Positions 10,983 to 28,396 of a stretch of 64,000 nucleotides of DNA are shown piece by piece. Under the pieces are notes generated by a model. The model was not told where the DNA came from and did no database searches. It was given only the letters and a program-made list of their open reading frames with translations. This DNA is from Closterium sp. NIES-65 (Eukaryota > Streptophyta > Zygnematophyceae > Desmidiales > Closteriaceae), in contig CANXME010002068.1 of the NCBI GenBank assembly GCA_948144175.1, positions 5,475,001 through 5,539,000 of the forward strand. The letters run 5' to 3'. The stretch's first letter is position 1; each line of letters begins with the position of its first letter. The translations under genes and the position numbers were made by a program.

Positions 10983-12010
10983 ATGGCCACTCCCTCTATC
11001 CTCACCTTTGACGCTGAGGGCTGCCCGATTAAGTTTGAAGTATGGTTAGATGACCTCCACCTTTTCCTCCAGATCACTGCCAAGGACGATGTCTCCTAGT
11101 ATGACCACACGTCAGGCGCTGCTCCCGCACCTCCCGCTACTGCTAACAGTACTGCTCGCTCCTAGTGGCAGACCCGTGATGCTCACGCCCGCCTAGCCGT
11201 TCGCAGCCACCTGCCGTTAGATGAGCACGAGCACTTTGGCCAGCATAAGACCGCTAAGGAGCTGTACGACGCAGTAGCCGCACGCTACTCCTCCCCTGCC
11301 ACTGCTGCTATAGGCCGTCTCTCACTCCCCTACCTCTTCCCCGACCTGTCCGCCTTTGCCACTGTAGCTGACCTCATCACCCACCTCCGTACCAGTGACC
11401 TCCGCTACCGTGCCGCGCTCCCCCCAGATTTCCTTGCCAAGAACCCACCCCCGATGTACCTCACACTGTACCACCTTGTCACCCGCCTCCCTGACTCCCT
11501 TCGCACAGTCAGGGACCAGCTTCTCGCCCTTTCCCCCACTGACTTCACTGTCGACCTCCTCGAGAAAGAACTTCTAGCAGCTGAGAAGAGCATTGTAGCT
11601 GTAGGTGCCTCTCGTGGTGACCCCCGCACCCCCTTTTTTTAGGGGTGCTCCCCCTCCCCCCTCCTCCCCTCCATTGCATCTGCTGCTGCTGTCAACTTCC
11701 TCGGAGCTGAGGGGGTCGGGGCCGCGTCTGCTCCTAGTGGGAGGCGCAAGGGCGGTAAGAAGGGGGGCAGGGGTGGTGGAGGTGTAGGCGGGGGTGGCAG
11801 CGGTGGAGGGGGTGGGGGGGGGCGGGGGTGGTGGAGGAGGTGGGAGAGGCGCGGGTGGTGGGGGGTCGGTGGCGGCACAGGAAGTGGTGGCGGCGGAGGT
11901 GGTGGGGGTGGTGGGGGTGGTGGGGGCAGTGGTGGCGGCGGTGGAGCGGGTGGCGGTCACGGAGGAGCGGTGCAACGTGGGGGGTTCGGCGGTGGCCAGA
12001 GGCAGCAGCA
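10983..12010 (+). pseudogene. Copia-B gag
   Basis: The ATG at 10983 opens MATPSILTFDAEGCPIKFE. The same frame continues through TAG codons at 11097-11099, 11163-11165 and 11640-11642 to PMYLTLYHLVTRLPDSLR and LLAAEKSIVAVGASRGDP. It then enters a long glycine-rich, GGT/GGG-repetitive tract (about 11755-11960) where the frame shifts. Copia-C has CAG at the second stop position (SQW) and GAG at the third (FEG), so these are decay products. Gag would form the virus-like particle. A GC-rich noncoding leader precedes it (10375-10982). Confidence 0.8.
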
Positions 12011-14152
12011 GCACCGTCCCGGGGAGATTCCTCACCCCAGCAGCTCTGTGAGTGGTACTCTCAGCGTGGGGGGTCTGGGGGTGGGGGTACCTGCCCGTAT
12101 GTCATCCGCACAGGTGACCGCACTGGCCAGACTTGTGGGAAGTTTCACACGGCGCAGCACTGTTTCTTTCGCCTTGACGACGCCTGGCGCGAGCAGTTCC
12201 CTAACGCCTCTGAGCTGCCCCGCTGGGCTGATCTACTTAAGAAGGGAATTGATCTCTTTGCTCTTGATTATGATGCTATCCTTGCTGCTATGTATGCATT
12301 GACTATTAGTGTTGAGGGTGACTGTTACCTGAGTGTACCGCCCGACCCAGGTATTGCGACCGGTGAGGTTGCAGCTCTAGGTGCTAGTGCGTCTGCTGCT
12401 CCAGGTCCTGGTGAGGCTACTGCCCTAGGTGCTAGTGCGTCTGCGTCTGTTGGTACCAAGCCTACTGAGGCACTGCACACCTTCACACTGGACTCAGGTG
12501 CTTCCCGCTATTTCTTTCGCGACCGCACTGCCCTAGAGCAGCTCCGTAGACCGGTTGCTGTCTCCCTGGCTGACCCCTCAGGGGGTCCGGTCCTTGCGAC
12601 CTCCACCACTGCCCTCCCTTGTCCTGCTATCCCGTCTGGCACGCTGTCGGGCCTCTACCTCCCCTCGTTCTCTACGAACTTGGTGGCGGGTTCCGCGCTC
12701 CAAGACGCGGGTGTTCACCAGTTCACCCTGGCCTACGAGCGTGTGACGCACTGCACGTGCGCCCGGACGGGTCGTCTCCTGGCTACCTTCATTCAGCAGC
12801 CGGGGTCGAACTTGTACATACTGACCACTGAGTCCCCTCAGGTAGCTGCGTCTGCGTCTGCGTCTGTTCAGCTGTCGGCCCCCTGCTCGTGTCGCTCCCT
12901 ATCGCACAGGACTCTCCTCTGGCACCACCGCCTTGGTCACCCGTCAGTGCAGCGCCTTCGCGGCATGCGCTCCATGTACCTTGTCTCTAGTCTTCCCATA
13001 GTTCTCCCTCCCCTACCACCCTCGCGTGCTCCTCCCTGTCTTCCTTGTGTCGAGGGGCGGCAGCGCGCTGCTCCTCACTCCTCCTCGTTCCCTCCCACAG
13101 AGGCTCCCCTGCAGACTCTCGACCTGGACGTGTGGGGCCCCGCCCGCGTCCGGGGACAGGGCCACGAGCGGTACTTTCTGCTGGTCGTCGACGACTACAC
13201 GCGCTACACCACGGTCTTCCCCTTGCGTACCAAGGGTGAGGTCCCTGATCTCTTGATCCCCCAGATCCACGCTGCTCGTCTCCAGCTCCGCCAGCGGTTC
13301 CAGTCGGACTTTCGTGTCCTATGTCTGCACTCTGATAGAGGTGGCGAGTTTTCCTCTGACCTCTTGGCAGCCTACTGTGCGGAGCACGGCATCGGCCAGA
13401 CGTTCACTCTCCCGGCCTCTCCGCAGCAGAATGGGGTTGCTAAGCGTTGCATTGGTCTTGTCATGGAGGTCGCTCATACCTCCATGATCCATGCGGCTGC
13501 CCCCCATTTCCTGTGGCCGTTTGCAGTGCAGTACGACGCACATCAGCTCAACCTCTGGCCCCGTGTCTCTGTTCCGAAGACCTCGCCTACCCTGCTTTGG
13601 ACGGGGGAGGTTGGCGACGCGTCGGTATTCCGAGTCGGGGAATGTCGAGCCTTTGTCCGCGATACGTCTGCGGACAATCTCTCCTCTCGTGCGGTTCCCT
13701 GTGTCTTCCTTGGCTTTGTCCCTGACGTGCCTGGCTGGCGGTTTTACCACCCCACCTCGCGCCGTGTCTTCGCCTCTCAGGACGTCACCTTCGACGAGTC
13801 GGTTCCCTTTTACCGTCTCTTCCCCTACCGCACTGCCCCGCTCCCCCCCCTGGTGCTCTTCCTCACCCCAGGTGTCCCGTCGGTAGACCCCCTCCCTCCC
13901 CAGGGTGCTGCTCCCTCTAGTGTTTCCCATGTAGACCCGGTCAAGCGTGTCGAGGTAGCTGTTGACTCTGGTCCTGCGCGAGGTACTGGGGGTGCAGAGA
14001 CTGGGGGTGCTGAACCTGGGGGTGCGAAGACCTTGGGTGCTGAGCCTGGAGGTGCTGCGACTGGGGATGCTGAGCCTGGGGGTGCGGAGACTGGGGGTGC
14101 TGAGACTGGGGGTCCTGAGCCTGGTGGCGCTCCCTCTTCACAGCAGCTGTGA
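12011..14152 (+). pseudogene. Copia-B protease and integrase
   Basis: This is one long open frame (open from 11828; convincing from about 12011). A CEWYSQRGG segment is followed by the protease core TLDSGASRYFF (Asp codon near 12491). The GAG-pre-integrase zinc motif has HHRLGHPS (about 12922) and CLPCVEG. The integrase core has the first Asp in DLDVWGP, the second in LHSDRGGEFSS, and then QQNGVAKRC. The third catalytic residue, normally Glu in NGVAER, is Lys at 13442-13444; Copia-C keeps Glu there. The C-terminal tail is a repeat of GGAEPGGAET-type units. The frame ends at 14150-14152 by a frameshift, because CEWYARR continues in another frame. Confidence 0.85.
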
Positions 14153-16650
14153 GTGGTACGCTCGGCGCTGCAGCCTCAGGAGTGGAGCTCCTCGCGTTGA
14201 GGTACCGCCACCTGGAGGCCCTGCTGCTGGAGGTACTGCTGACACTGGTGCTGCTGGAAGTGCTACTGATGCTCCTGGAGGTACTACTGGTGCTGCTGGA
14301 GGTTCTGGAGCTGCTAGAGTTGCTGCCGGTGCTGGTGGAGGCTCAGGAGCTGTTGGAGGTGCTGCTGGTGCTGGTTCGGCAGGAGGATCTGGTGCTCTCT
14401 CTGCTGCTTCTGGAGGCGCTTTACGGCCACGGCCGTACTTCGTTCCGCTCCTTCAGTAGGTTCTTGGTCAGCCGCCTCCTAGTCCTCCTCCCTCCTTAGA
14501 GTGTCCTTTGCCTGTCCAGTCGTAGTCCCAGCTCCCGCCTGCCTAGCCACTTCTTGGTCCCTCTCCCTACACTAGTCCGACAGGCGGTCTTACAGAGCGT
14601 CGTGAGCCTGAGTCTCGTCCTGTGTCGCCTGTGTCGCGTCCTTTGTCACATGTTTGTGCTGCTCGCACTGGTTGTCGTTGTCAACGTGAGCGTCCTCCAC
14701 CTGTGCCTGGCACACACTATATGACTCTGCGTCCTTCCACTGCTCCGCAGCATGTCCCTCTGCCGTTTCTCCTGCGTCCTCTCTTCCTGTCCTTGCTGTC
14801 CCGGAGTCTGGCTCTCTTCGTGCTGCCATTCCTATTGTCATGCGTCTCCTGGCAACTCACCCTTCCTTTGAGTCTGCTGCTACGTCAACCCTAGTTGCTG
14901 AGCTTGTCGACTTTGCTGCTCGCTGTCGTCTAGACTACGCCGCAAGCCTTGTTGCTGAGCCTGAGTCTCTGTGTCCTCCGTCCGTCGGGGGTGAGTGTGC
15001 TCTAGGCACGGACGCCCTTGAGGACAGACAAGTGGACCTTGAATGTCTTGCAGCCGCTGCGCCTCATCTCTTGTCCATGCTGATTGCCCCTTAGGGAGAT
15101 CCGGATGCTCTAGACATCCCGACCCCGCGCTCTTACGCTGAGGCGATCGCGGGTGAGTACTCCTCTCAGTGATAGTCAGCCATGGATGCAGAGATGGCAT
15201 CCTAGGAGTCCACTGACACTTACGTTTACAAGGTTCCTCCTCCTGGGGCGAACATCGTCAGTGGCATGTGGATTTTCAGGGTGAAGTGGCCACCGGGTTC
15301 TCCGCCTGTCAGCGAGAGGGAGTAGACTTCTTTCAGACCTTCTCCCCCACCCCGAAGATGACCACTCTTTGGGTGCTACTGCACGTTGCTGTTCAGCGTG
15401 ACTACGAGCTTCACTCTCTTGACTTCAGCACACCTTTCTTTCAGGGCAGCCTGCACGAGGAGATTTGGCTCCGCCGCCCTCCTGGCTTCACAGGGTCGTT
15501 TCCTCGTGGTACCCAGTGGATCCTCCGGCGGCCAGTCTACGGTCTCCACCAGGCGCCACGTGAGTGGCACGACACACTGAGGACTACTCTTGCGACACTT
15601 GGGTTCGCGCCCTCTACTGCTGACCCGTCGCTGTTTTTGCGCACCGACACTTCGTTGCCGCCGTTCTACATCCTCGTGTACGTTGACGACTTGGTCTTTG
15701 CCACTGCTGACACTGAGGCTCTCGCCCACGTGAAGTCGGAGCTGCAGAAGAGACACATGTGCACAGACCTGGGTGAACTGCGCAGCTACCTTGGCTTGCA
15801 GATCACCCGGGACAGAGCACGCCGCACCATCACACTGACTCAGTCACACATGGTGCAGCAGGTCCTTCAGCCCTTCGGCTTCACCTGGTCCTCAGCACAG
15901 GCCACTCCTCTGGCTATAGGTCACTGGCTCTCAACTCTGCCTTCGGATGAGTCCGTAGAGCCGAGTGGTCCTTACCCAGAGCTAGTTGGTTGCCTCATGT
16001 ACCTGATGACTTGCACTCGTCCTGACCTAGCATACCCTCTTGGCCTTCTAGCCCCCTATGTGGCTCCTGGCAGGCACGGAAAGGTGCACTGGGATGCTGC
16101 AAAGAGGGTATTGCGCTACTTGTGCAGTACATCGGGCATGGGGCTCGTGCTTGGAGGAGGGAGCTCAGTTGTTCTCACTGCGCACTCAGACGCTTCTTGG
16201 GTTGACGACCAGGCTACTCAGCGGTCGTCACAGGGTTACACCTTCAGCCTTGGCTCTGGTTCGGTTTCTTGGCGTTCTACTTGCTCGTCTTCTGTTCTCA
16301 GCTCCAGTTGTGAGGCTGAGATCTACGCCACAGCCATGGCTGCACAGGAGCTACGCTGGCTCACCTACCTGCTGACCGACTTGGGAGAGCGGCCTAGTTC
16401 TCCTCCAGTGCTGTACGTCGACAACAAGGTTGCCATTGCCTTGTGTGAGGATCACAGACTGGAGCACAGAACAAAGCACATCGCTCTCTATTACTTCCTG
16501 GCTCGAGAACTGTAGCAGCGCGGTCAGCTTCGTCTAGATTACATGGCCACCAGGCCAACACCGCTGACATATTCACCAACGCACTTCACTCTGGTGATCA
16601 TCAGCGTTTCTGCACTTGATTAGGGCTTGTGCCCACTTTTCCTCACTTGC
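14153..16650 (+). pseudogene. Copia-B reverse transcriptase and RNase H
   Basis: After an alanine/glycine-rich linker and further stops (for example TAG at about 15093), the RT/RNase H frame is open from 15268 to 16515. It contains FQTFSPTPKMTTLWVLL, PVYGLHQAPREWHDTL, an intact YVDD at 15679-15690, GYTFSLGSGSVSW and SCEAEIYATA. A TAG near 16513 stands where Copia-C has CAG (LQQRGQLRL), and the last residues follow in a decayed frame. Of the four copia RTs in the window this is the only one with an unaltered catalytic YVDD. Confidence 0.85.
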
Positions 16651-16884
16651 TGTAGGCTTTGCCTGTACTGTGATCTCTCTATATATATACCTGCCTGTTT
16701 GCTTTGCTAGGTTGAGATCACCTTGCTGTTTGTGTTGCATGTATGCCTCTGCATGTGAACTGGCTCAGAGGCCCTTTGCTTGTGCTCAGAGTGTGTGGTG
16801 ACGTTGTGATCCACCCTGAGCTTGTTTGCCGTTCTTGACTGGTCTTGTGACCCCTTGCTCTCCCCCACTTTGCCTATGGGGGTG

Positions 16885-17012
16885 TGTCAAACATTATATA
16901 TGTGTTATTGCTGTGTAGGCTATAGTGGGTTAGCCTTTAGGGGGTACACAACTCTAGGGTTTCATACTTGTACTCCAATGTTGTGTAGTTCAATCACTTC
17001 TTGTCTCTGACA
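16885..17012 (+). repeat. Copia-B 3' LTR
   Basis: 128 bp, TGTCAAACAT to CTCTGACA, directly after the purine tract GGGGGTG (16878-16884) and followed by the TSD GGACG. Confidence 0.95.
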
Positions 17013-17613
17013 GGACGTGGTGCAGATCGCCTCGATCTCACGCAATCGGTGATCGATTGGATCAGATTGCGAGCGATCAGGTGTGATCACCCCGATCTGA
17101 TGCAATCATCGATCGCTTCCCGCGCTGCGTGATCTGATACGGGATTTTCGTCGAAACAAGACAAAACATCAACCGCGCCTTCCAGACTATTAGTATGTAC
17201 TTTCCAGCTCAAGTTTGGCGAAACCAAACGAGTACATCTGCATCACGAAATTACAGTGTTGCCCCATTACGCGAGTCACATTCATTTTCATTGGGGCTGT
17301 GTTGATTGGTCTAGAGGTTCAGTCCGGAAAGTTCGCCTGTCACGAGATGGTTTGTAGCAGCGAGCAGAAGCGAATTTCAGCGAGAATGGTTACAAATCGC
17401 TCATATTCGCCATTCGCCCAACCTAACGACCGCGATCGGTTGCAATCGATTGCATCAGATCGAGACAATCGATCGCAATCGATCGCGATCTCGAATGCGA
17501 TCGACAGATTGCCCCCGATTGCCCAAAAGTACCCGTTGGACCTTCTCGAAAATTGTGGATTGCGAGATCGAGGCAATCAGCGTCAGATCGCCCCGATCTG
17601 CACCACGTCCTAA

Positions 17614-18610
17614 ACCGACGGAAACTAATGGTGACCGAGTGGGCGGCTACAGCACGCCTGAGATTTTCTGAGGAGAACTGCACCTGCAACTTCAGATTTT
17701 ACGGGGCTGTTTTCCGAGCGACAAGTTCGGAGTTTTACGTGGGGACCTATCGGTTTGACGGAGAGGAGCGCCGACAATTTCGGGGGAGACTTCGACATTT
17801 GGTTAAACGCGTGCGACAACAACGTTTGGGCAACACCGCGGGAACTACACGGAGTTTTCAAGGGGTACGAACGACTGACGACCTGAAGAAGGCAGCAGCA
17901 ACAGTGGAAAGGGGGGGAGAGACAGCTGCAAATTTTCATCTCTGCCCAGGAACCCTCGGCGCATTACGACAAATGGTTTGGCACGAATCTGGACAAAACC
18001 GCCAGAGGTGCTGACATCATCTGACAATGGCTCGACGCTCGACAACTTTTCGGAGTGGCATTCGATTTTGGTTACTGTTTCAATGTAATTCGCCGATTCT
18101 CGTCATCGAATGACCGACATAATCCTAACACCGTGATTTCATATTTCAGGACGAGCCATTCCATCTCTACTAGCGACAACTCGCCTCACTCGACCCGCCC
18201 ACGACAACATCAGTTTATTTGACCACGTCAGGTCAGGTGCTGCCAGCTGCAACTGCTGAAGAGATCGCCTGATTCTGACGATGTGACGACAAAAAGGTTG
18301 CAGTTAGAGTACTTGATATTCGTCTCGGTTCCTGGCCTACATTTACTGGGTTGCCCTTGAAGAATTTTGGGCACGTAACACCCTGGTTTCGACATCGTTT
18401 TCCCGTACCGACGCGTATTCACCTGGATTTCTACGCTCAACGATTTTCTACGTGCGACTTCACACATGGTTTGTTGGTTTTGATCTCGGCGCAGCTGCGG
18501 GACTTTTATGGTGTTTTGAGAGGGGAGAGAAATTACGCTGAGCTGATTTCTTTCCTTGGCGTTTCTGACTTTGTCAGGATGCAGCAGCACGACGGACGAC
18601 TGCGATCGCT
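17614..18610. other. No gene; spacer between two inverted MITE copies
   Basis: About 1 kb with no recognisable protein and no copy elsewhere in the window. The flanking MITE copies 2 and 3 are inverted relative to each other, so the segment could be the interior of a larger composite element, but no transposase motif is seen. Confidence 0.4.
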
Positions 18611-18613
18611 TTA

Positions 18614-19168
18614 GGACGTGGTGCAGATCGGCCCGATCTGAGTGTAATTGCGTCAGATTAGGACAATCCACCATCTCCAAGAAGCCGCAGGGGTAATTTG
18701 AGGCAATCGCATGCAATCGGGAGCTATCTGTCGATTGCGATCGATCGCGATCGTTCGCTTCGATCTGACGCAATCTTTTGAGGTCGATTGCAATCGACAG
18801 ATTGCCTCAGATCGCAGGGTTTGGCGACAGCTGCGAAAGGTAACCCCTCCTTCCGAAATTTTTAGCTGCACCATTGGATATCGCGATATCTGACTTTCCA
18901 GACGCGCCTACCCCCGAAAGGGGCTACGTTGTAATTGCGCAATTTAAAATTTCCTTAGGTGTCGCCAACTCTGTAGGGAAGGAACGAGTGAATTGCGCTG
19001 AGTCCTCGCGGCTAACTCTCATTTACTTCCCCAAACTTCTTTGTCTGATCGCGCGGCTCGTGACGCAATCGACCGATTGCCTACGATCGGGGCAATCTTA
19101 TGCAATCTGATCCGACCCGACCTGATCGGGCGATCTGAGGTGATCGATCACCGATCTGCACCACGTCC
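18614..19168 (-). mobile_element. MITE, GGACGTGG family, copy 3
   Basis: It is 555 bp, starting GGACGTGGTGCAGATCGG and ending with the complement CCGATCTGCACCACGTCC, flanked by TTA (18611-18613) and TTA (19169-19171). Inside, GGCAATCGCATGCAATCGGG and ATCTGTCGATTGCGATCG match the reverse complement of copies 1 and 2, so it is inverted relative to them. No coding capacity. Confidence 0.8.
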
Positions 19169-19171
19169 TTA

Positions 19172-19678
19172 GGACGTGGGCCCAATCGACTCTGATCGGC
19201 GCGATCAGAAGCGATAAAAAACTTTGAGGAAAGCGGGAAGCAGATTTCAGGCAATCAGGGGCAATCAGCTGATCGCGCCAACTCAATCAACCGCCTCAAA
19301 CAACCCGATCAGACCCGATCAGACATTATCAGCCCCAAACACTTGATTGCACATGATCGGCGACCTTGGCGACGTACGCGAAATGTAACACGCCTCGCCA
19401 TGAGGTCTTGAAAATCCTTGGCGAAAACACCCAGATCGGCTAGAACTGTGTGTTGGGACATGATGCTGGCGACATTACCACGATACTGAGATTCGTCCGT
19501 ATCGCCAAAGTTGGGATGCAACTACCAGGTAATGGGCCGACAGTTTTCATGCAAGAGCGCAAAACATTCGAGGAAAATCATCTCTGATCGGGCGGCTTGA
19601 GAAATACGATCAAAAGCAATCAGATCTAACCCGAACTGACCCGATCAGAGCCGATCAATGTCGATTGGGCCCACGTCG
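19172..19678. mobile_element. MITE, GGGCCC family, copy 2
   Basis: It is 507 bp, starting GGACGTGGGCCCAATCGAC and ending GTCGATTGGGCCCACGTCG, flanked by TTA at 19169-19171 (shared with the preceding MITE) and TTA at 19679-19681. Internal blocks such as GGGGCAATCAGCTGATCGC are shared with the element at 9113-9735. The GGACGTGG tip links the two MITE families. Confidence 0.8.
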
Positions 19679-19681
19679 TTA

Positions 19682-20504
19682 TCGACATCGACGGTCTCTG
19701 CTACATCGCGACTGATTTCGCGTCAACAGGTTCCCTCCCTTTTTGTGTCAATCTTTGACTGTCAGATCAACATGTGCTCGATCAACGGCCCACATTCCAA
19801 ATTCTACTTCATTTTGGGCCAGTTCATCGTCGACCGTTAGATCGAAATTGGACTTCATCAACGGCCTACGTTCCAACCTTTTCAAAAATATTGTCTAAGG
19901 CACTTTGGCCGTGGGATTCAGCTGAAGGGGAGATCTTCGGCATCCTTGCTAGTGTGGGGTCCGTTCTCAGTTCAAGGCTGCCTTATTTAGAAGGTGGGAG
20001 AATGTAAGGATTTATAAATCCCGTGGGCACCCGAACAACTGGTTCGGCGTACAATTTCGCAACCAAACCTCACCGAGCCACCTCCGCACCAATCGCGAAC
20101 CTTTGCAAGCCAACCTTTCCCCACCTCCCCGCCTAGCTAGGACTTCCCCTGTTTAGGCCTCGACACTTTCATTGTATCGTCATTCAGTGATTTCCATTCT
20201 CCATATTCGTTATTATGCGCACTCTGCAAGTTCATTCATAACAAAGCACCTTTATGTAGGAAGAAGGGTACAGGGAGGGCTCGATTTCTGATGGGGTCTG
20301 GTGAATGGTGATCTCGCATTTTGTTGACAGTCGGTCAGCCTGACAGAATTTCCACCAACCAGTGACGAGGGCCAGACCTTTCCCTGCTGATTCTGCCCTC
20401 CTCGCAGAAAGCGCGGCGGTGCAGGAGAGCTTTGCACGAAGCGCGAAAATTCGATTGGATAATCTCGGCAGTAACCGCCTTCCGCGCCCTCTCGTTGCTC
20501 CTGC
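19682..20504. other. No gene; possible solo LTR at 20003-20243
   Basis: No protein is seen. TGTAAGGATTTATAAATCC at 20003 and TTCATTCATAACA ending at 20243 could be the ends of a 241-bp solo LTR. Its last roughly 85 bases recur inverted at 37696-37780 (shared GCGCACTCTGCAAG, TCATTCAGT). No TSD is found, so this is tentative. Confidence 0.35.
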
Positions 20505-20945
20505 TGTCAGATTTTGGAGAGATTTGTTGAATTCCGCGTACGCGTGGTTTGTTTTAATTTTGTTACGTGGCTAGCCTATGATCTCGTGAACCGCGATCTT
20601 TTTTATTGTTATCACAAACGTCAACAGAAATTTAGTTAAGTTCTGTCCAGCGCTGCCCGCGGGCAAAAATAAAACCTCTAAAGGTAAAGCATGCGTTAGG
20701 GATGCATCAACCCGAAACACCTAGAGGCAAGGTGTTTAGGGCTGATGCCTCCCTAACGCATGCCAGGCCCGAATGGGTTTTATTTTTGCCATTGGGCAGC
20801 GCAGTACAGAACTTAACTAAACTTCTCTTGAAGTTTGTGATAACAATATGACAGATTGCGGCTCACGCAATCGAAGGCATGCCACGTAGCAATAATAAAA
20901 CGAACCACGACTCCGCGAAATTGAGAAAAACTCTCCAGATTTTGA
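20505..20945. repeat. Long imperfect palindrome (about 440 bp)
   Basis: The left arm (20505-20720) reappears as the reverse complement on the right (20735-20945). Paired blocks include GTTAAGTTCTGT with ACAGAACTTAAC, CAAAAATAAAACC with GGTTTTATTTTTG, GCATGCGTTAGGGA with TCCCTAACGCATGC, and GCATCAACCCGAAACACC with GGTGTTTAGGGCTGATGC. The centre is at about 20727. No coding region. It could be a foldback or MITE-type element or a hairpin-RNA source. Confidence 0.75.
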
Positions 20946-21194
20946 TACCATGTTCTCGCGCTTCGATGTGATGTGACGCGGTCCGATGTGATGCAGCCAG
21001 TAGCGAATCACACCGAGGAAATGACGGACCGCCATGTTTGCGCGTTTTCGATTCCTTTCGGCAGTGGCTTTGACAGCGACTCCCACCACGCTCGCGCCCA
21101 ATTCCCGCGGTCAGTTTATATTGCTGTTTACCGTTTTTCATGACCAGACGTATAGAAGGGCAAATATTAAGTTTACCTGGGTTCAGTATAGAGG

Positions 21195-21345
21195 CCAGTG
21201 GAAAAACTAAAACCCACTCGGATGACAAGCCATTTGGGAGGCATCAACCTTAAACCCCTTGCCTCATGGTGTTTAGGGTTGATGCTCTCTTCGTGGCATA
21301 CCATCCATGAGGGATATTTTTTTTTGTCCCGAGCTGAGCGTTTGC
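21195..21345. repeat. Diverged second copy of the palindrome core
   Basis: GGCATCAACCTTAAACCCC and GGTGTTTAGGGTTGATGC form a stem. Its outer flanks (AAAACTAAAACCCACTCGG on the left, a T-run on the right) match the arms of the palindrome 0.5 kb upstream. This shows a repeated family rather than a one-off inverted repeat. Confidence 0.6.
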
Positions 21346-27627
<6,282 letters not shown>

Positions 27628-28396
27628 AGAGAGGAAAGAATGCTAACAGTGGTCTGGGTGGATTAAGGCACAGGAGGCCTGGTTTGGTGCACATAACCGT
27701 ACAACCCGCATGATGCGTCTGGAGTGGCAGGCACAGGAATGGCATAGAGAAGGCTAACATAACTAGAGTGGGTAAATACGTACCGGTAAGTGCCTCTCGT
27801 TATGGGTGGCTGAGAACGGATCTTGGCAGGGACATGATGACATGATTATGGGGAAATGCGGATATATGTATTGTATAATAGTATTCGTGGTGGGCTGTAT
27901 ACATAGTTCTTGTATGTGCATGTGATAAATATAGGCTAATCTGTAGCTTAGAAGTAAGCCGATTAGGCTTCTTTTGTATTTCGAATATATGAATATGAAT
28001 ATAGGATTCTAAGCACCTGATGTAGTGGCATTTTGTGTAGTTAGCAAGTACAGAGTGTTCATTGCGGAACAGCGAGTCAGCAAATAGCGGAGTAACTTGT
28101 TCTGCGCAAACCCCTCGACAGTGGGCAGCTCTTCTGGCGAGCAATTAATACTTGCCCACCGCCTCGCAAGGACGACTGAGGAGGAAAGGGCGAAGAGAAT
28201 TGAGATTGTAAGAGCCAACTTCTAGAACAGTTGTCGCAAAACGTAACAAATAAAGCGGACCACAGAACAGACCAGAAGGCAAGGCGTAGCTACGTCAGGC
28301 TAGGACAGGCTAGGACGGGCTGGGTCAGTACACAGGCACGAAACCTTGGGATTACCGAGGCAGCTCAGTCCTGAGAGCTAAGCGGTAGCGCCTGTG
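27628..28396. other. Intergenic region between GH9 and NLE1
   Basis: 769 bases between the GH9 stop and the NLE1 start, presumably holding the GH9 3' UTR and the NLE1 promoter and 5' UTR. AT-rich stretches at 27870-28015 fit an untranslated or terminator region. No other gene is seen. Confidence 0.5.

Larger units (their letters stand above)
10248..17012 (+). mobile_element. Copia-B: structurally complete Ty1/copia element
   Basis: The element is 6,765 bp with LTRs at 10248-10358 and 16885-17012. It has a primer-binding site directly after the 5' LTR, a purine tract before the 3' LTR, and a perfect 5-bp TSD GGACG (10243-10247 and 17013-17017). Domain order is gag, protease, integrase, RT, RNase H, as in Ty1/copia. 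It is no longer autonomous: several in-frame TAG codons, at least two frameshifts and a missing integrase glutamate. Copia-C and Copia-E belong to the same family. Confidence 0.95.
10243..17610 (+). mobile_element. MITE, GGACGTGG family, copy 2, split by Copia-B
   Basis: The MITE sequence is GGACG (10243-10247) plus 17018-17610, about 598 bp. Copia-B is inserted five bases in and duplicates GGACG. The 5' end is GGACGTGGTGCAGATCG and the 3' end CGATCTGCACCACGTCC. The flanks are TCA (10240-10242) and TAA (17611-17613), a TWA-like duplication with one difference. No transposase is encoded. Confidence 0.7.

Noticed and set aside
14149..14499. Leucine-rich membrane-like protein
   Set aside because: It is the out-of-frame reading of the Gly/Ala-rich linker of Copia-B pol; the same happens at 48465-49199 in Copia-C.
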